This document shows positions 18,700 through 26,741 of a DNA stretch of 64,000 nt, piece after piece. Each line of letters opens with the position of its first letter. Position 1 is the first letter of the stretch. This stretch comes from JAHZKN01 sp965250205 (lineage in GTDB: Bacteria > Pseudomonadota > Alphaproteobacteria > Rhizobiales > Hyphomicrobiaceae). A program made the translations under genes and the position numbers. The stretch spans positions 1 to 64,000 of the forward strand of contig CBDFNK010000012.1 of NCBI GenBank assembly GCA_965250205.1, written 5' to 3'. The notes beneath the pieces are model-generated. The model was not told the DNA's origin, ran no database searches, and saw only the letters and a program-made list of their open reading frames with translations.

Positions 18700-19283
18700 T
18701 CGCCTAGAATCATTGTTTATTTTCAAAGAGTTATGAAGAGTGGGACACAAGCCCTAAAAAAGTGGGACACATTTGTTCCCGAAACGCCCCAGCTTCGCTT
18801 TTCACTCTGGGCGATTTCTAGAAAAAATTCAGCGAATTCAATGGCGCAGCAAAAACTGTACCGCCGCGATCAATCGTGGCAGTACAGTTTGGAATCGCAC
18901 AATTCACAGCTTAAAGGCGATTGCCGCTTAGTAGAGGTTGCAATTGGAGGTTAGGATTTCAGTCGTCTGACGAGACCAATAACGTTTCACAGAGTGAGTC
19001 AGAATGACTCAGTTTTGCCGTTATCAAATATAACGCACCAGAAATACATTCAAATTTGCGTATCCTGCCTAAAACGCCAGACAGGTTTTCTGGCGAGACT
19101 TTTGAAAAGAATTTGCTGATTGTTTTTTTGTGTGTTGGAGTGGGCGGCAGCTAAACAGCGGTTCGGGGCAACCTATCTTTACTGATCTTGAAGTAGGCCC
19201 AGTCAACAATATTTAGATAGAGTGCCAACATTCCTACTGATGGCTTCTTACCGAAGAAAACAAATCAAATTTAGGTGCCAAAC

Positions 19284-19736
19284 TCAATCTCTAGGTTCTT
19301 GTGCAGCTGAGATAGCTTCCAAGATTTTGAGTTTTACTTGTTCGTTGTCAGGTTCAAAGCGGACATGGGCGCAAATTACTTCGTGCAATAAATCTTTGTC
19401 TATAATACCGGTTCCAACTTGTTCGCTGATATTTTCCATGTCGCGGATGAATTTCTCAGTGATGGACATGTACCCGTTTAACAGCAACATTAGTGCTGTT
19501 GCAGCGATGGCAATTCTCTTGTTGCCGTCCAAGAATATTTGAGATGCCGCAAGGCTATAAAATAAGTGTGTTAGTTTGTCTTCGAGCGAAGGATAGTAAT
19601 CATCATTTTGAATGTGTTCCAATGTGCTTTCTAATAGGCCATTGTCACGGATGCCCTGCAAGCCGCCACCACTGCTCTCTATGGTTTTAGCGTGTGTGGA
19701 AATGATGCTTTGAGCTGTTGGATACAATGTTGCCAC
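19284..19736 (-). CDS. Doc/Fic-like protein with altered catalytic motif
   Basis: 150-residue protein of the death-on-curing branch of the Fic fold (YPTAQSIISTHAKTIESSGG at the N-terminus, GIRDNGLLESTLEHIQND, then the Fic loop). The canonical loop is HxFx(D/E)(G/A)N(K/G)R; here it reads QIFLDGNKR, so the catalytic His is replaced by Gln at residue 66. Doc transfers phosphate to EF-Tu and needs this His, so activity is doubtful. Starts with GTG one nucleotide after the stop of the upstream partner gene, so the two are translationally coupled. Likely a member of a toxin-antitoxin-like cassette on the tRNA-Glu island; it could be inactive or repurposed. Confidence 0.8.
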   Translation of the reverse strand: MATLYPTAQSIISTHAKTIESSGGGLQGIRDNGLLESTLEHIQNDDYYPSLEDKLTHLFYSLAASQIFLDGNKRIAIAATALMLLLNGYMSITEKFIRDMENISEQVGTGIIDKDLLHEVICAHVRFEPDNEQVKLKILEAISAAQEPRD

Positions 19737-19737
19737 G

Positions 19738-20760
19738 TCAGCGTTCCTTAAGACGCTTCATTACATCCTTGGCTTCTTCAATCTGTCGTGAGAGTTCTTT
19801 GCTCTGATCTCCTAGGAATTTTTCAAAATCTTCAGGTGGTACTGATGCGATGTAGCTGCCTAGATTTTCGTGCACTACGCCACGCAATCCAAAATCCCTG
19901 CTGGCCATCCTAGTTCTGGCAAGTTCAATTAGTGGCTTGGTTAAAGGAGAATTAGCAACTTGCACAACCACATCATCAGCCTCCGCAACAGAAAGTTTGC
20001 TTTTATTTTCTTTTGTTTTTTCCGCCATACCGTCAGCAATTGCATGTTCGAAAGCTGCGATCAGGCCAATAATCTCGGAATAAAAGGTTCGCCTTGTTTT
20101 GTCCGCCTGTCCTAGTTTTAAGACTTTTCGGTATTCTTTGGCCTTTTCTTTAAAAATGCACTCATAAACTTTGTCTGTGAAAACTGGGTATTTCCACGGC
20201 CCGGCATCAACGTAATTCTTCAAAGTGTCCGTGAATTCTTTCCGGTAGTTTTCTCCCGCAAATGCATGTTCCAAGTAGTCGGCATCACGTTGATTTATGT
20301 ATTTTGTTGATCCGCCGACGCGAACATTGATGGTGTCAATTGTGATATCAAGAATTACGCTTCGAAGCTGCCGAGCCCTCTCTGAGCCTGGCAAGAGCAT
20401 GGCGAGGTTTAGAAACGATCTGAAGTTGAAGATGCCTAGTTGAGGGACGTATTTAAGGTCGACGAAGTTTATTTCGTCGACCTTATCTTCTTGCAGCTCT
20501 TTTTTCAGCGATTTCAATCGCTTGCCCCTTAAAACTTCGTAGCCGTTTTGGGCTAGTTCGGAGCTGTGTTTGCTGATTTGCTCGTCGATCGTACGCTCGG
20601 TGACGCCAAAGAATTTCGCGACTTGTTGTTTTAGGGCAATCCGCTCTCCTTCAAACTCGAAGGCTCGAAGTCCGGCAGTCTTTTCAATCTCTTCTACAGC
20701 GAATCTGTTGTTCAAAATATTCTGTCGGTTGATTGCAGACGTGGTGAGATCCTTATTCAT
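19738..20760 (-). CDS. DNA-binding RhuM-like partner of the Doc protein
   Basis: 340 residues. It has an N-terminal winged-helix-like part (QQVAKFFGVTERTIDEQI), a LGIFNFRSFLNLAMLLPGSERARQLRSVILDI block, TKYINQRDADYLEHAFAGENYRKEFTDTLKNYVD, the conserved RTRMASRDFGLRGVVHE, and a charged C-terminus ending AKDVMKRLKER. From memory the same pattern occurs in uncharacterised RhuM/KilA-N-like proteins encoded next to Fic/Doc genes. It is first in the two-gene operon, 1 nt before the Doc-like GTG start, which fits an antitoxin or regulator role. That role is inferred from position, not demonstrated. Confidence 0.7.
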   Translation of the reverse strand: MNKDLTTSAINRQNILNNRFAVEEIEKTAGLRAFEFEGERIALKQQVAKFFGVTERTIDEQISKHSSELAQNGYEVLRGKRLKSLKKELQEDKVDEINFVDLKYVPQLGIFNFRSFLNLAMLLPGSERARQLRSVILDITIDTINVRVGGSTKYINQRDADYLEHAFAGENYRKEFTDTLKNYVDAGPWKYPVFTDKVYECIFKEKAKEYRKVLKLGQADKTRRTFYSEIIGLIAAFEHAIADGMAEKTKENKSKLSVAEADDVVVQVANSPLTKPLIELARTRMASRDFGLRGVVHENLGSYIASVPPEDFEKFLGDQSKELSRQIEEAKDVMKRLKER

Positions 20761-20960
20761 GAAGATTTACTCTCTGCCTAAGTCATGGTGGAACATCCAG
20801 CCAAAGAATCTGACAACCATCGCGCCACTAATTCGTTTCGGCAGTCAATGTCTATGACCAATAAAAACTCCGACAGTCAAAGTAAGTTGTTGATTTCATT
20901 TGCCGAGAACATCATGCGATCTGTCGGAAAATGCCTTGAAAGCATTGAGTGGTTCTCGGC

Positions 20961-21003
20961 TTTTCATTCTGAGAGGAGGGGTTCAATTCTTCCCAGCGAT
21001 CGC
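20961..21003 (+). other. Degenerate tRNA-Glu 3' half
   Basis: TTTTCATTCTG, GAGG, GTTCAATTCTTCCC and GCGATCGCC align in order with the anticodon loop, T arm and acceptor of the tRNA-Glu at 18625-18699. It looks like a decayed attachment-site duplication left by an earlier integration. Confidence 0.55.
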
Positions 21004-21138
21004 CCTCCAAAAAAATTGACGAATTTGGTTTGGTCAAAAATAGTGGGACACAACCTTACAAAAATCCCCGCAACACCGCGTGAAATTCGTGTGTCCCACC
21101 GCGCTCTAACTGTTTGAAGACAAAGATAAGACGAAACC

Positions 21139-21154
21139 CTCCTAGAGATCACCA
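21139..21154 (+). other. attR-like repeat of the tRNA-Glu 3' end
   Basis: CTCCTAGAGATCACCA differs at one base from the last 16 nt of tRNA-Glu (18684-18699) and is in the same orientation. Interpreted as the distal attachment site of the island. Confidence 0.55.
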
Positions 21155-21205
21155 ACACCCAAAATTCCTGATTTGGTAGCTCGGTTGCAGACGGAATAAT
21201 TTTTG

Positions 21206-21336
21206 CTAGAGCGTCGAGCCTTTTGTTGTCCGCAGCCAAGCCGTTTGCGCGACGCGCTATCTCAACGCTCTATCCCATAACTGGCGATCAACTTATCTGC
21301 TCAAAGTCGAACCCAACTTTTCGCAGGTTGAGCTAG
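21206..21336 (+). repeat. CTAG-ended double-hairpin element, copy 4
   Basis: Forward copy with GAGCGTCGAGCCTTTTGTTG, CTCAACGCTCTATCCCATA, and GGCGATCAACTTATCTGCTC, ending at TTGAGCTAG. Immediately right of the tRNA-Glu island. Confidence 0.92.
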
Positions 21337-21380
21337 CGGCCGTTCGGCAAAAGAAAGGTCTTCTGCGACTGTGCGCGTTA

Positions 21381-21556
21381 GATCATGATCGAGCCAAAAG
21401 TGGTGGCCGGTCTGGCCAACACTGCGCAAGCTTGTGTTGGGTCTGGCCAACACTGCGCAAGCTTGTGTTGGGTGGGTTTGCGCCCGGACACATGATCCAT
21501 AACAAAAGGTTAGAGCAAACCCACTGATTCAACCTAAGCTGGACGTGCGCGTTGAC
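21381..21556. repeat. Palindrome module D (2 copies of palindrome 1)
   Basis: Flank GATCGAGCCAAAAGTGGTGG leads to two tandem copies of CCAACAC TGCGCAAGCTT GTGTTGG, followed by GGGTTTGCGCCCGGACACAT. Both flanks recur around the larger array at 40763-41147, so this is a smaller version of the same module, without the second palindrome. Confidence 0.85.
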
Positions 21557-21588
21557 CGCATTAAGTTTCCGATCCAGATCGGTTTGAT

Positions 21589-22395
21589 CTAGCGATTGAG
21601 GGTATTCAGGGCGGTCTGGTGCAATTTTTTGTCACCCGCAGCTATGATGCGGCCACCATTGATAGCGGGTTGCCCATTCCAGGTGGTGATGACACCACCT
21701 GCGCGTTCAACGATGGGGATCAGGGCGACGATGTCGTGTGGTTTGAGATCAACTTCAACGATGAGGTCTATGTGACCTGCGGCGAGCAAGGCGTAGTTAT
21801 AGCAATCGCCACCAAAGCGTGTCATGCGCACCTCATTTGAGAGACGCTTGAAGGCTTTGGCATCGCGGTCCTTCGTGAACAGTTCCGGGTGCGTTGTGGT
21901 GAGGATTGCGGCGGCTAGTTTCACACCGCCACGTGTTTTAATGCGTTTGGCGCGGCCATCTCTTAAGCGATAATGTGCTGCATCCTGGCTTGCCCAAAAG
22001 CGTTCGCCCGTAAATGGCTGGTTCATGATGCCAAGAACGGGTTGATGGCCATCAAGGAGACCGATCAACGTGCCCCATAAGGGTTGGCCCATGATGAAGG
22101 CGCGTGTCCCATCAATGGGATCAAAGACCCATCTATAGCGGGCCTCATTGCCTGTCGTGCCATATTCTTCACCAATAATGCCATGGTCTGGAAAAGTCCG
22201 TGCGACGAGATTGGCCATTGCGCGTTCGGCCGCTTGGTCTGCCGCGGTGACGGGATCAAAGCCACCATCGGACATCTTGTTGCTCACCGCGATCTCCTTG
22301 CGGAAATAGCGTAACGTGACAGCTCCGGAACGATCCGCCAGATCGTGGGCGAAGGTCAGGGCGGCGCGAACGTTCAGGCTGGAGGTTTTGGGCAC
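21589..22395 (-). CDS. hisN: Histidinol-phosphatase, inositol monophosphatase type
   Basis: 268-residue member of the IMPase superfamily. Metal-binding motifs: GIIGEEYG, WVFDPIDGTRAFI (motif A with D-P-I-D-G-T) and the C-terminal GGDCYNYALLAAGHIDLIVE, followed by LKPHDIVALIPIVERAGG. The RAFI after DGT and the GGDCYNY form are those of HisN-type histidinol-phosphate phosphatases rather than inositol or CysQ enzymes. It removes phosphate from L-histidinol phosphate in histidine synthesis. The next gene leftwards in this class of genomes is an N-formylglutamate amidohydrolase, found here at 23290-24189. Stop codon TAG lies in GATCTAG. Confidence 0.9.
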   Translation of the reverse strand: MPKTSSLNVRAALTFAHDLADRSGAVTLRYFRKEIAVSNKMSDGGFDPVTAADQAAERAMANLVARTFPDHGIIGEEYGTTGNEARYRWVFDPIDGTRAFIMGQPLWGTLIGLLDGHQPVLGIMNQPFTGERFWASQDAAHYRLRDGRAKRIKTRGGVKLAAAILTTTHPELFTKDRDAKAFKRLSNEVRMTRFGGDCYNYALLAAGHIDLIVEVDLKPHDIVALIPIVERAGGVITTWNGQPAINGGRIIAAGDKKLHQTALNTLNR

Positions 22396-22835
22396 GTGAA
22401 TTTCCAGGCGAGGCCGGTGAATAGAGTAATCTCAAGCGGCGTTGTTAGCGCTAAACAGTCATCGTGGCCAAGGGCTAGATGAAGCAGCCACAGAACGAAA
22501 TCAACTTTTTGCGATTGTTGGCATCACGTACCAATAATCGTTCTCATTATTAGCGACCAAAGGTTCAAAAGTTAGCCGAACACGGTCATGTCGTCGTTGG
22601 AAATGGCCAGATCCACTTTAGTATTGGTGCCCAGAGATGGGGGCAGGCTGTGGAAAACGGGTCTAATATCACCCCGAAGTCAGCCACAGGGGATGCAATC
22701 CAACCTAGAGTGTGACGAAAACACATCATTGAGGGTTGAAACCCCTCAGCTCAACGAAAGGGTGAATTGCTGGAATTAGCGAACAAGCGCATGCTTTGCA
22801 TCACGGTGATTTGAGGCACGCCTTGATTTGCCGGA

Positions 22836-22899
22836 TGCCCTTTTTGGGCGTTTCCTCCCTAGACTTGGGCCGTTCATCTTTATGGACGGCCTCTTTTCT
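22836..22899 (+). ncRNA. Candidate small RNA 3' part, copy 1
   Basis: A short hairpin GCCC-TTTTT-GGGC is followed by the unpaired pyrimidine motif GTTTCCTCCCT. A strong Rho-independent terminator then follows: GGCCGTTCA / TGGACGGCC (one G-T pair), loop TCTTTA, T-rich tail TCTTTTC. The CCTCCC motif is complementary to Shine-Dalgarno sequences, as in alphaproteobacterial trans-acting RNAs such as the ar14 and CcsR (cuckoo) types. The 5' end is unknown; the transcript probably starts 50-100 nt upstream. Duplicated 261 bp downstream. Confidence 0.65.
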
Positions 22900-23096
22900 C
22901 TTTAAAAACAACACGTAAAAATCTGAGCGCTGACCACTAGAGGGTCTCCTGCTAGGCCTTGGTTTGGTAAGATAGCAACGTTTTGGCCGGTCTCACGTGA
23001 CTAGGTTCTAGCTGCATTGCAAAAAAAGCAGTTGCAAATGGTGCAGCGCCCAAATAAATTGTGCATTGCGATATCGACGGTTTTCCGTTGGACCGC

Positions 23097-23160
23097 TGCC
23101 CTTTTTGGGCGTTTCCTCCCTAGACTTGGGCCGTTCATCTTTATGGACGGCCTTTTTTCT
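23097..23160 (+). ncRNA. Candidate small RNA 3' part, copy 2
   Basis: Identical to copy 1 over 57 nt, from the first hairpin to the terminator stem, then an even better T-run (TTTTTTCT). The upstream sequences of the two copies differ, so the conserved part is the functional 3' module. Terminator plus anti-Shine-Dalgarno motif make a duplicated regulatory RNA likely. Confidence 0.65.
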
Positions 23161-23289
23161 TTTTAGAGGCTATTGGGCGCTCGCTGGCAGCATCAAAAAA
23201 CTCTGAACTGAGGCTCGGAATGCGACCAAGGCGGTGGTCAGGTTCAGAGCAAAGCTTGGATGATCAAGGCGGTCAGTGATCGCAAACGC

Positions 23290-24189
23290 TTATTCCGCGG
23301 CTGCAGCCGGTGTCAAAAGTCCGGGAGCTTCTTTGACAAGGTGCGTGATCATCGTGATCAGGTCTTTTCTAACCGCGGAAAAGCCCTCAGACTTTTCGAT
23401 CCGCGCTTCGTCCAAATAAAGGTACCTGTTGAGTTCAATTTGAACGGCGTGCAGTCCGAGCTTTGGACGACCATAATGCTCGGTGATAAAGCCACCCGCA
23501 TAGGGGCGATTGAGGAACACCTCATAGCCGAGCGCCGACAGATGCGCGTTGATCAACTCAGTTAAATTAGGATCACACGAGGCACCAAAGCGGTCACCAA
23601 TTACAAAATCAGGTCGGATGCCGGGGTGATGTGTCATGAGATTAGACGGCATCGAGTGGCAGTCAATCAAGATGGCAAAGCCAAACTTTTTGCGCGTTTC
23701 TTCTAGTAAACCGTCAAGCGCTGTATGAAACGGGCGATAGAGCTGTTCAATGCGTTCAAGGGCAGCTCCAAACCGTAACCGGTGCTCATAAATGTCTTCG
23801 CCGTCGGCCACAACACGCGCAATTGTGCCAAGCCCACCCGCAACGCGGATGGAGTGCATATTGGCAAAATCGGGTAGCGGTTCAGCAAAAAGATCCGGAT
23901 CAAGCTCAAAGGGTTCGCGATTGACATCCAAATAGGCACGCGGGAATTCGGCCGCAATCAACGGGGCACCAAACTCAGGTGCGCAATCATAGAGCTGGTC
24001 CACAAACGCATCTTCGGATTTACGTAGCTGGGTTGCGTCAAGGCGCGACTGGGCGAGGAAGTGCTTTGGATAGATGCGGCCTGAATGCGGCGAGCAAAAA
24101 ACGACCGGCGTGGTTTGCTCAGCCGGACGGTGAACCCTAAACGGTGGGTCCAATTCTGCTTTAATTGCGTCGCGTTCTTCAGCCGACAT
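23290..24189 (-). CDS. N-formylglutamate amidohydrolase family protein (paralog 1)
   Basis: 299 residues of the N-formylglutamate deformylase fold, a zinc-dependent amidohydrolase. Features: VVFCSPHSGRIYPKHFL at the N-terminus, the EDAFVDQLYDCAPEFGAPLIAAEFPRAYLDVNR region, FAILIDCHSMPS, and ITEHYGRPKLGLHAVQIELNRYLYLDE. These are the motifs of HutG-type enzymes, which release formate from N-formylglutamate at the end of histidine breakdown. No hut genes are seen nearby, so the substrate is uncertain. A second, more distant paralog is encoded at 30252-31085. Ala-rich C-terminus. Confidence 0.88.
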   Translation of the reverse strand: MSAEERDAIKAELDPPFRVHRPAEQTTPVVFCSPHSGRIYPKHFLAQSRLDATQLRKSEDAFVDQLYDCAPEFGAPLIAAEFPRAYLDVNREPFELDPDLFAEPLPDFANMHSIRVAGGLGTIARVVADGEDIYEHRLRFGAALERIEQLYRPFHTALDGLLEETRKKFGFAILIDCHSMPSNLMTHHPGIRPDFVIGDRFGASCDPNLTELINAHLSALGYEVFLNRPYAGGFITEHYGRPKLGLHAVQIELNRYLYLDEARIEKSEGFSAVRKDLITMITHLVKEAPGLLTPAAAAE

Positions 24190-24661
24190 TGCTTCCTCTC
24201 AAGGGCCGCCATTGTCAAACAGTCGTTCGACGATGTTCAACCTGTGACCCTGATACGCCTTTGCGGCAATGGCGAGGTGTTGGTCGATCATCTCTGTGCT
24301 GACAAACAGGGCTGGCACTAGGTGCCAGCAGGTCTGTCGAATGTAAATGGTTTCGTATCAACCTCAATTGAGCTCAGGGCTCGCCCCTGGACTCAGATTG
24401 CGCTTATAGTGCCGCTCGACACAGCTTGTGTCTATCAGAGCTGGTGTGTGAAATGCAGTTTGTCGTGGATCTTGACCGTCTGCGAGCCTTGACGGAGGGG
24501 AATTTCCACGGGTTAAGTGGGGGAGACAGAGCCAAATGTGTCGAATTACCTTGGTTTGCCAAAAAAATAACTGGGATTTTAACTTCCATTTACCAAACTC
24601 ACGTCAGATTTAGATCCAATCACTCTTTTCAGAGTCCCGCAGCCGTTTAATCGAGTAGCTC
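24190..24661. other. Divergent intergenic region upstream of cpdR
   Basis: About 470 bp between the divergently transcribed amidohydrolase and cpdR. Short ORFs here lack family features. Presumably contains both promoters; none was identified with confidence. Confidence 0.35.
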
Positions 24662-25048
24662 ATGTCCATCAATCCTTCGCGTGTTCCCATCCATCGCATC
24701 CTTTTGGCAGAAGATGACGATGCAATGCGGGGTTTTCTGGAGCGGGCCTTGAAGAAAGCTGGCTACGAGGTCATGGCCTTTGCCGATGGCGAACAGGCTT
24801 ATCAGCAACTCATGTCCGAGCCGTTCACGCTGCTTTTAACCGATATCGTGATGCCGAAGATGGACGGCATTGAATTGGCGCGCCGTGCCAGCGAACTGGA
24901 TCCCGATCTTAAAATCATGTTCATCACCGGTTTCGCTGCTGTGGTGTTGAGCAGCGAGGCGGAAACGCCAAAGGATGCCCGCGTCCTGTCCAAGCCGTTT
25001 CACCTCAAGGACCTTGTTTCTGAGGTTGAGCAGCTGCTTCTCGTCTAA
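24662..25048 (+). CDS. cpdR: CpdR-like single-domain response regulator
   Basis: 128-residue stand-alone receiver. It shows RILLAEDDDAMRGFLERALKKAGYEV, the phospho-acceptor in LLLTDIVMPKMDG, MFITGFAAVVLSS with the switch Thr, and VLSKPFHLKDLVSEVEQLL with the conserved Lys-Pro. These match CpdR of Caulobacter and Rhizobiales, which in its unphosphorylated form brings ClpXP to the cell pole and primes it to degrade cell-cycle proteins. It receives phosphate through the CckA-ChpT relay in Caulobacter. The tRNA-Val gene is next, the usual alphaproteobacterial neighbourhood. Confidence 0.92.
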   Translation: MSINPSRVPIHRILLAEDDDAMRGFLERALKKAGYEVMAFADGEQAYQQLMSEPFTLLLTDIVMPKMDGIELARRASELDPDLKIMFITGFAAVVLSSEAETPKDARVLSKPFHLKDLVSEVEQLLLV

Positions 25049-25168
25049 TTCCCGACCACCTGACACACACTCGATCCCGACGTTCCGCCGCGCTTTCACG
25101 CCTCGTGCCATTGCTTGCCTATCAAGGGTAATCTCGATATAGGAAGGTCCTTGTTACCTGACACAGAT

Positions 25169-25243
25169 GGGCGGTTAGCTCAGCGGTAGAGCACTTGGTC
25201 GACATCCAAGGGGTCACTGGTTCGATCCCAGTACCGCCCACCA
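25169..25243 (+). tRNA. tRNA-Val (GAC anticodon)
   Basis: 75 nt with encoded CCA. Acceptor GGGCGGT / ACCGCCC, D arm with AGCTCAGCGGTAGAGC, anticodon arm CTTGG-TCGACAT-CCAAG with anticodon GAC, T arm CACTGGTTCGATCCCAGT. Loop position 33 is C instead of the usual T. Confidence 0.96.
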
Positions 25244-25340
25244 TTTTCCAGAACCCTTGATCGAGCTGCCCAAGGCTGTGGTGCCAAGACTGCGGTAATG
25301 GTGTCGCAGGTGCTCTACCGCTGGTTCCTTCAATTGACAG

Positions 25341-25375
25341 GCCCGGGCGATGCGCCTAGGTTCCGGGCTCTTTTT
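25341..25375 (+). terminator. Rho-independent terminator after tRNA-Val
   Basis: GCCCGG / CCGGGC stem closed over a 16-nt loop and followed by TCTTTTT. It ends about 130 nt after the tRNA and before the L36 gene. Confidence 0.7.
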
Positions 25376-25493
25376 CAAAGCCCCATTTAAAGGGGCGGGC
25401 AGGCGCGCGGGGCCCGGCTTCAAAGTCAGGGTTGTCTTGAGAAGACTGTCTCAAGATGGACGCAGCGCCAGCACAGCAAAGGCGAGATCGAAA

Positions 25494-25619
25494 ATGAAAG
25501 TTAAAAATTCACTGAAGTCGCTGTTGACCCGTCATCGTGCCAACCGTTTGGTGCGCCGTCGTGGCCGGGTCTACATCATCAATAAGACGCATCGTAAATT
25601 CAAAGCGCGTCAGGGTTAA
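25494..25619 (+). CDS. ykgO: 50S ribosomal protein L36, zinc-free type B (YkgO-like)
   Basis: Complete 41-residue protein that starts MKVKNSLKSLL and ends FKARQG. The pattern RHRANRLVRRRGRVYIINKT is that of the C- form of L36, which lacks the zinc-binding Cys/His set of the classical form. It is usually expressed in place of the zinc form or, as in many alphaproteobacteria, is the only copy. GGCGAGATCG precedes the ATG and a clear terminator follows the stop by 26 nt. It is monocistronic. Confidence 0.96.
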   Translation: MKVKNSLKSLLTRHRANRLVRRRGRVYIINKTHRKFKARQG

Positions 25620-25645
25620 AAACACGCTTTTTGAAGTCGTGATGT

Positions 25646-25676
25646 GGCGGTGCCCCTAAGGTCACCGCCCTTTTTT
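25646..25676 (+). terminator. Rho-independent terminator of the L36 gene
   Basis: Stem GGCGGTG / CACCGCC, 10-nt loop, followed by CTTTTTT. It is 26 nt after the L36 stop. Confidence 0.88.
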
Positions 25677-25743
25677 ATTGCGGTTTAGCCTTTTTAACTT
25701 AGTCATTTTTGACGCGCGTTGCGGTGCGGCTTATGCTGGCCTC

Positions 25744-26712
25744 ATGGACAACAGCAGACATCAAATTCAACTCGGATTGTCTGACACATGGCGTGCTTGT
25801 GCTGTGTTATGTGCCTTGAGCGCTGGGTTGGCGCTGATCGGACTATTGGGTGAAGACGTGGCGTACGCTGGGTTTTCCGGTCCGGGCGGGCCGCGCCTCA
25901 ATTATGAGTACATGCCTCGGATTGAGGACTACAAGCCGCGATCTGAGGAGGTGCAAAAGGAAGCACCGTCACCACGCGTGCCTTTCGTGAAACGCACGCC
26001 TCAATTGGGACCCAAAAAGTCTGAGCCGCCGCGGGCGCCCCAACCTGGGCTGCAAACTGACAATCGCAAAGTACAACAGCGGGTGCGTCCTCGATCCGCC
26101 CCCGGTCGACAGGTTGCGCCAAACCAGGACGCACGCTCCAAAGCGCCTTCACGATCCACACGCAGGGCGCCAAATGCAACACCGCCCAACGCGAAGCCTG
26201 ATGTCCTGCTGCCCGACGCTGGTGCACAACGCAAGCAAATTTTGACCCGCCTTTATGGCTATCTCTCCAGCGCAAAAGAAAAAGGCCAAGCCGCTCGTCT
26301 TGCAACTTCAATTGAGCGGCTGTGGCTGCACTCCGGCAGTCCCACAACCGACATTCTAATGAAGCGCGCCAATCGCGCCATTGAAACGGGTCGCTGGGGT
26401 GTGGCGGAAACGTTTGCCGATGCGGTCGTGAAATTGCAGCCCGATTATACCGAAGGCTGGATGCGGCGCGCGCTTATCCTGTATCAGCGTCGCCAGCCAA
26501 CGCGTGCGCTGCGCGATTTGCGCCGTGTGCTCGCACTTGAGCCCAATCATTTTGTTGCACTGGACCGTGTTGCTGCAATTTTAGAGAGTGTTGGTGAAAA
26601 CAGACCGGCGCTGAAGGCCTATCGCAAACTTAAACGTCTGCATCCGCAAGCCCCCGGTCTTACAAAGCGTATCGAAGAATTGACCCGCAAAGTTGAGGGT
26701 GAACAGATTTAA
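25744..26712 (+). CDS. Exported or membrane-anchored TPR protein
   Basis: 322 residues from the ATG at 25744. A hydrophobic segment (ACAVLCALSAGLALIGLLGEDVAYA, within residues ~15-42) acts as signal peptide or anchor. A long Pro/Arg/Lys-rich, probably disordered region follows (about 55-165), then a helical C-terminal half with two to three TPR-like repeats (MKRANRAIETGRWGVAETFADAV, RALRDLRRVLALEPNHFVAL, RPALKAYRKLKRLHPQ). Such proteins are widespread next to the L36/pyk region in Rhizobiales and have no assigned function. It ends 29 bp from the convergent pyk stop. Protein-protein scaffolding in the periplasm is a guess. Confidence 0.72.
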   Translation: MDNSRHQIQLGLSDTWRACAVLCALSAGLALIGLLGEDVAYAGFSGPGGPRLNYEYMPRIEDYKPRSEEVQKEAPSPRVPFVKRTPQLGPKKSEPPRAPQPGLQTDNRKVQQRVRPRSAPGRQVAPNQDARSKAPSRSTRRAPNATPPNAKPDVLLPDAGAQRKQILTRLYGYLSSAKEKGQAARLATSIERLWLHSGSPTTDILMKRANRAIETGRWGVAETFADAVVKLQPDYTEGWMRRALILYQRRQPTRALRDLRRVLALEPNHFVALDRVAAILESVGENRPALKAYRKLKRLHPQAPGLTKRIEELTRKVEGEQI

Positions 26713-26741
26713 GTAGAGTGGCTTAATGCCCAATATGTTCT

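Larger units (their letters stand above)
18684..21154. mobile_element. Degenerate tRNA-Glu-linked genomic island (about 2.5 kb)
   Basis: The segment is bounded on the left by the tRNA-Glu 3' end (CTCCTAGGGATCACCA) and on the right by a 16-nt near-perfect copy (CTCCTAGAGATCACCA at 21139). A GTGGGACACA motif occurs close to both edges (18741, 18767, and 21043; inverted at about 21090). It contains only the toxin-antitoxin-like pair; no integrase was found, so the element has decayed or is cut down. The 18700-19283 and 20761-21138 flanks have no recognisable gene. Confidence 0.6.
22396..23289. other. Long intergenic region holding two sRNA-like units
   Basis: Nearly 0.9 kb without a protein gene. 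The notable content is the pair of near-identical 64-bp segments listed next. The rest shows no ORF with family features; no clear promoter boxes were found for either unit. Confidence 0.6.

Noticed and set aside
20785..21117. Small ORF with integrase-like role in the tRNA-Glu island
   Set aside because: No recombinase motif; overlaps the decayed tRNA fragment and GTGGGACACA repeats.
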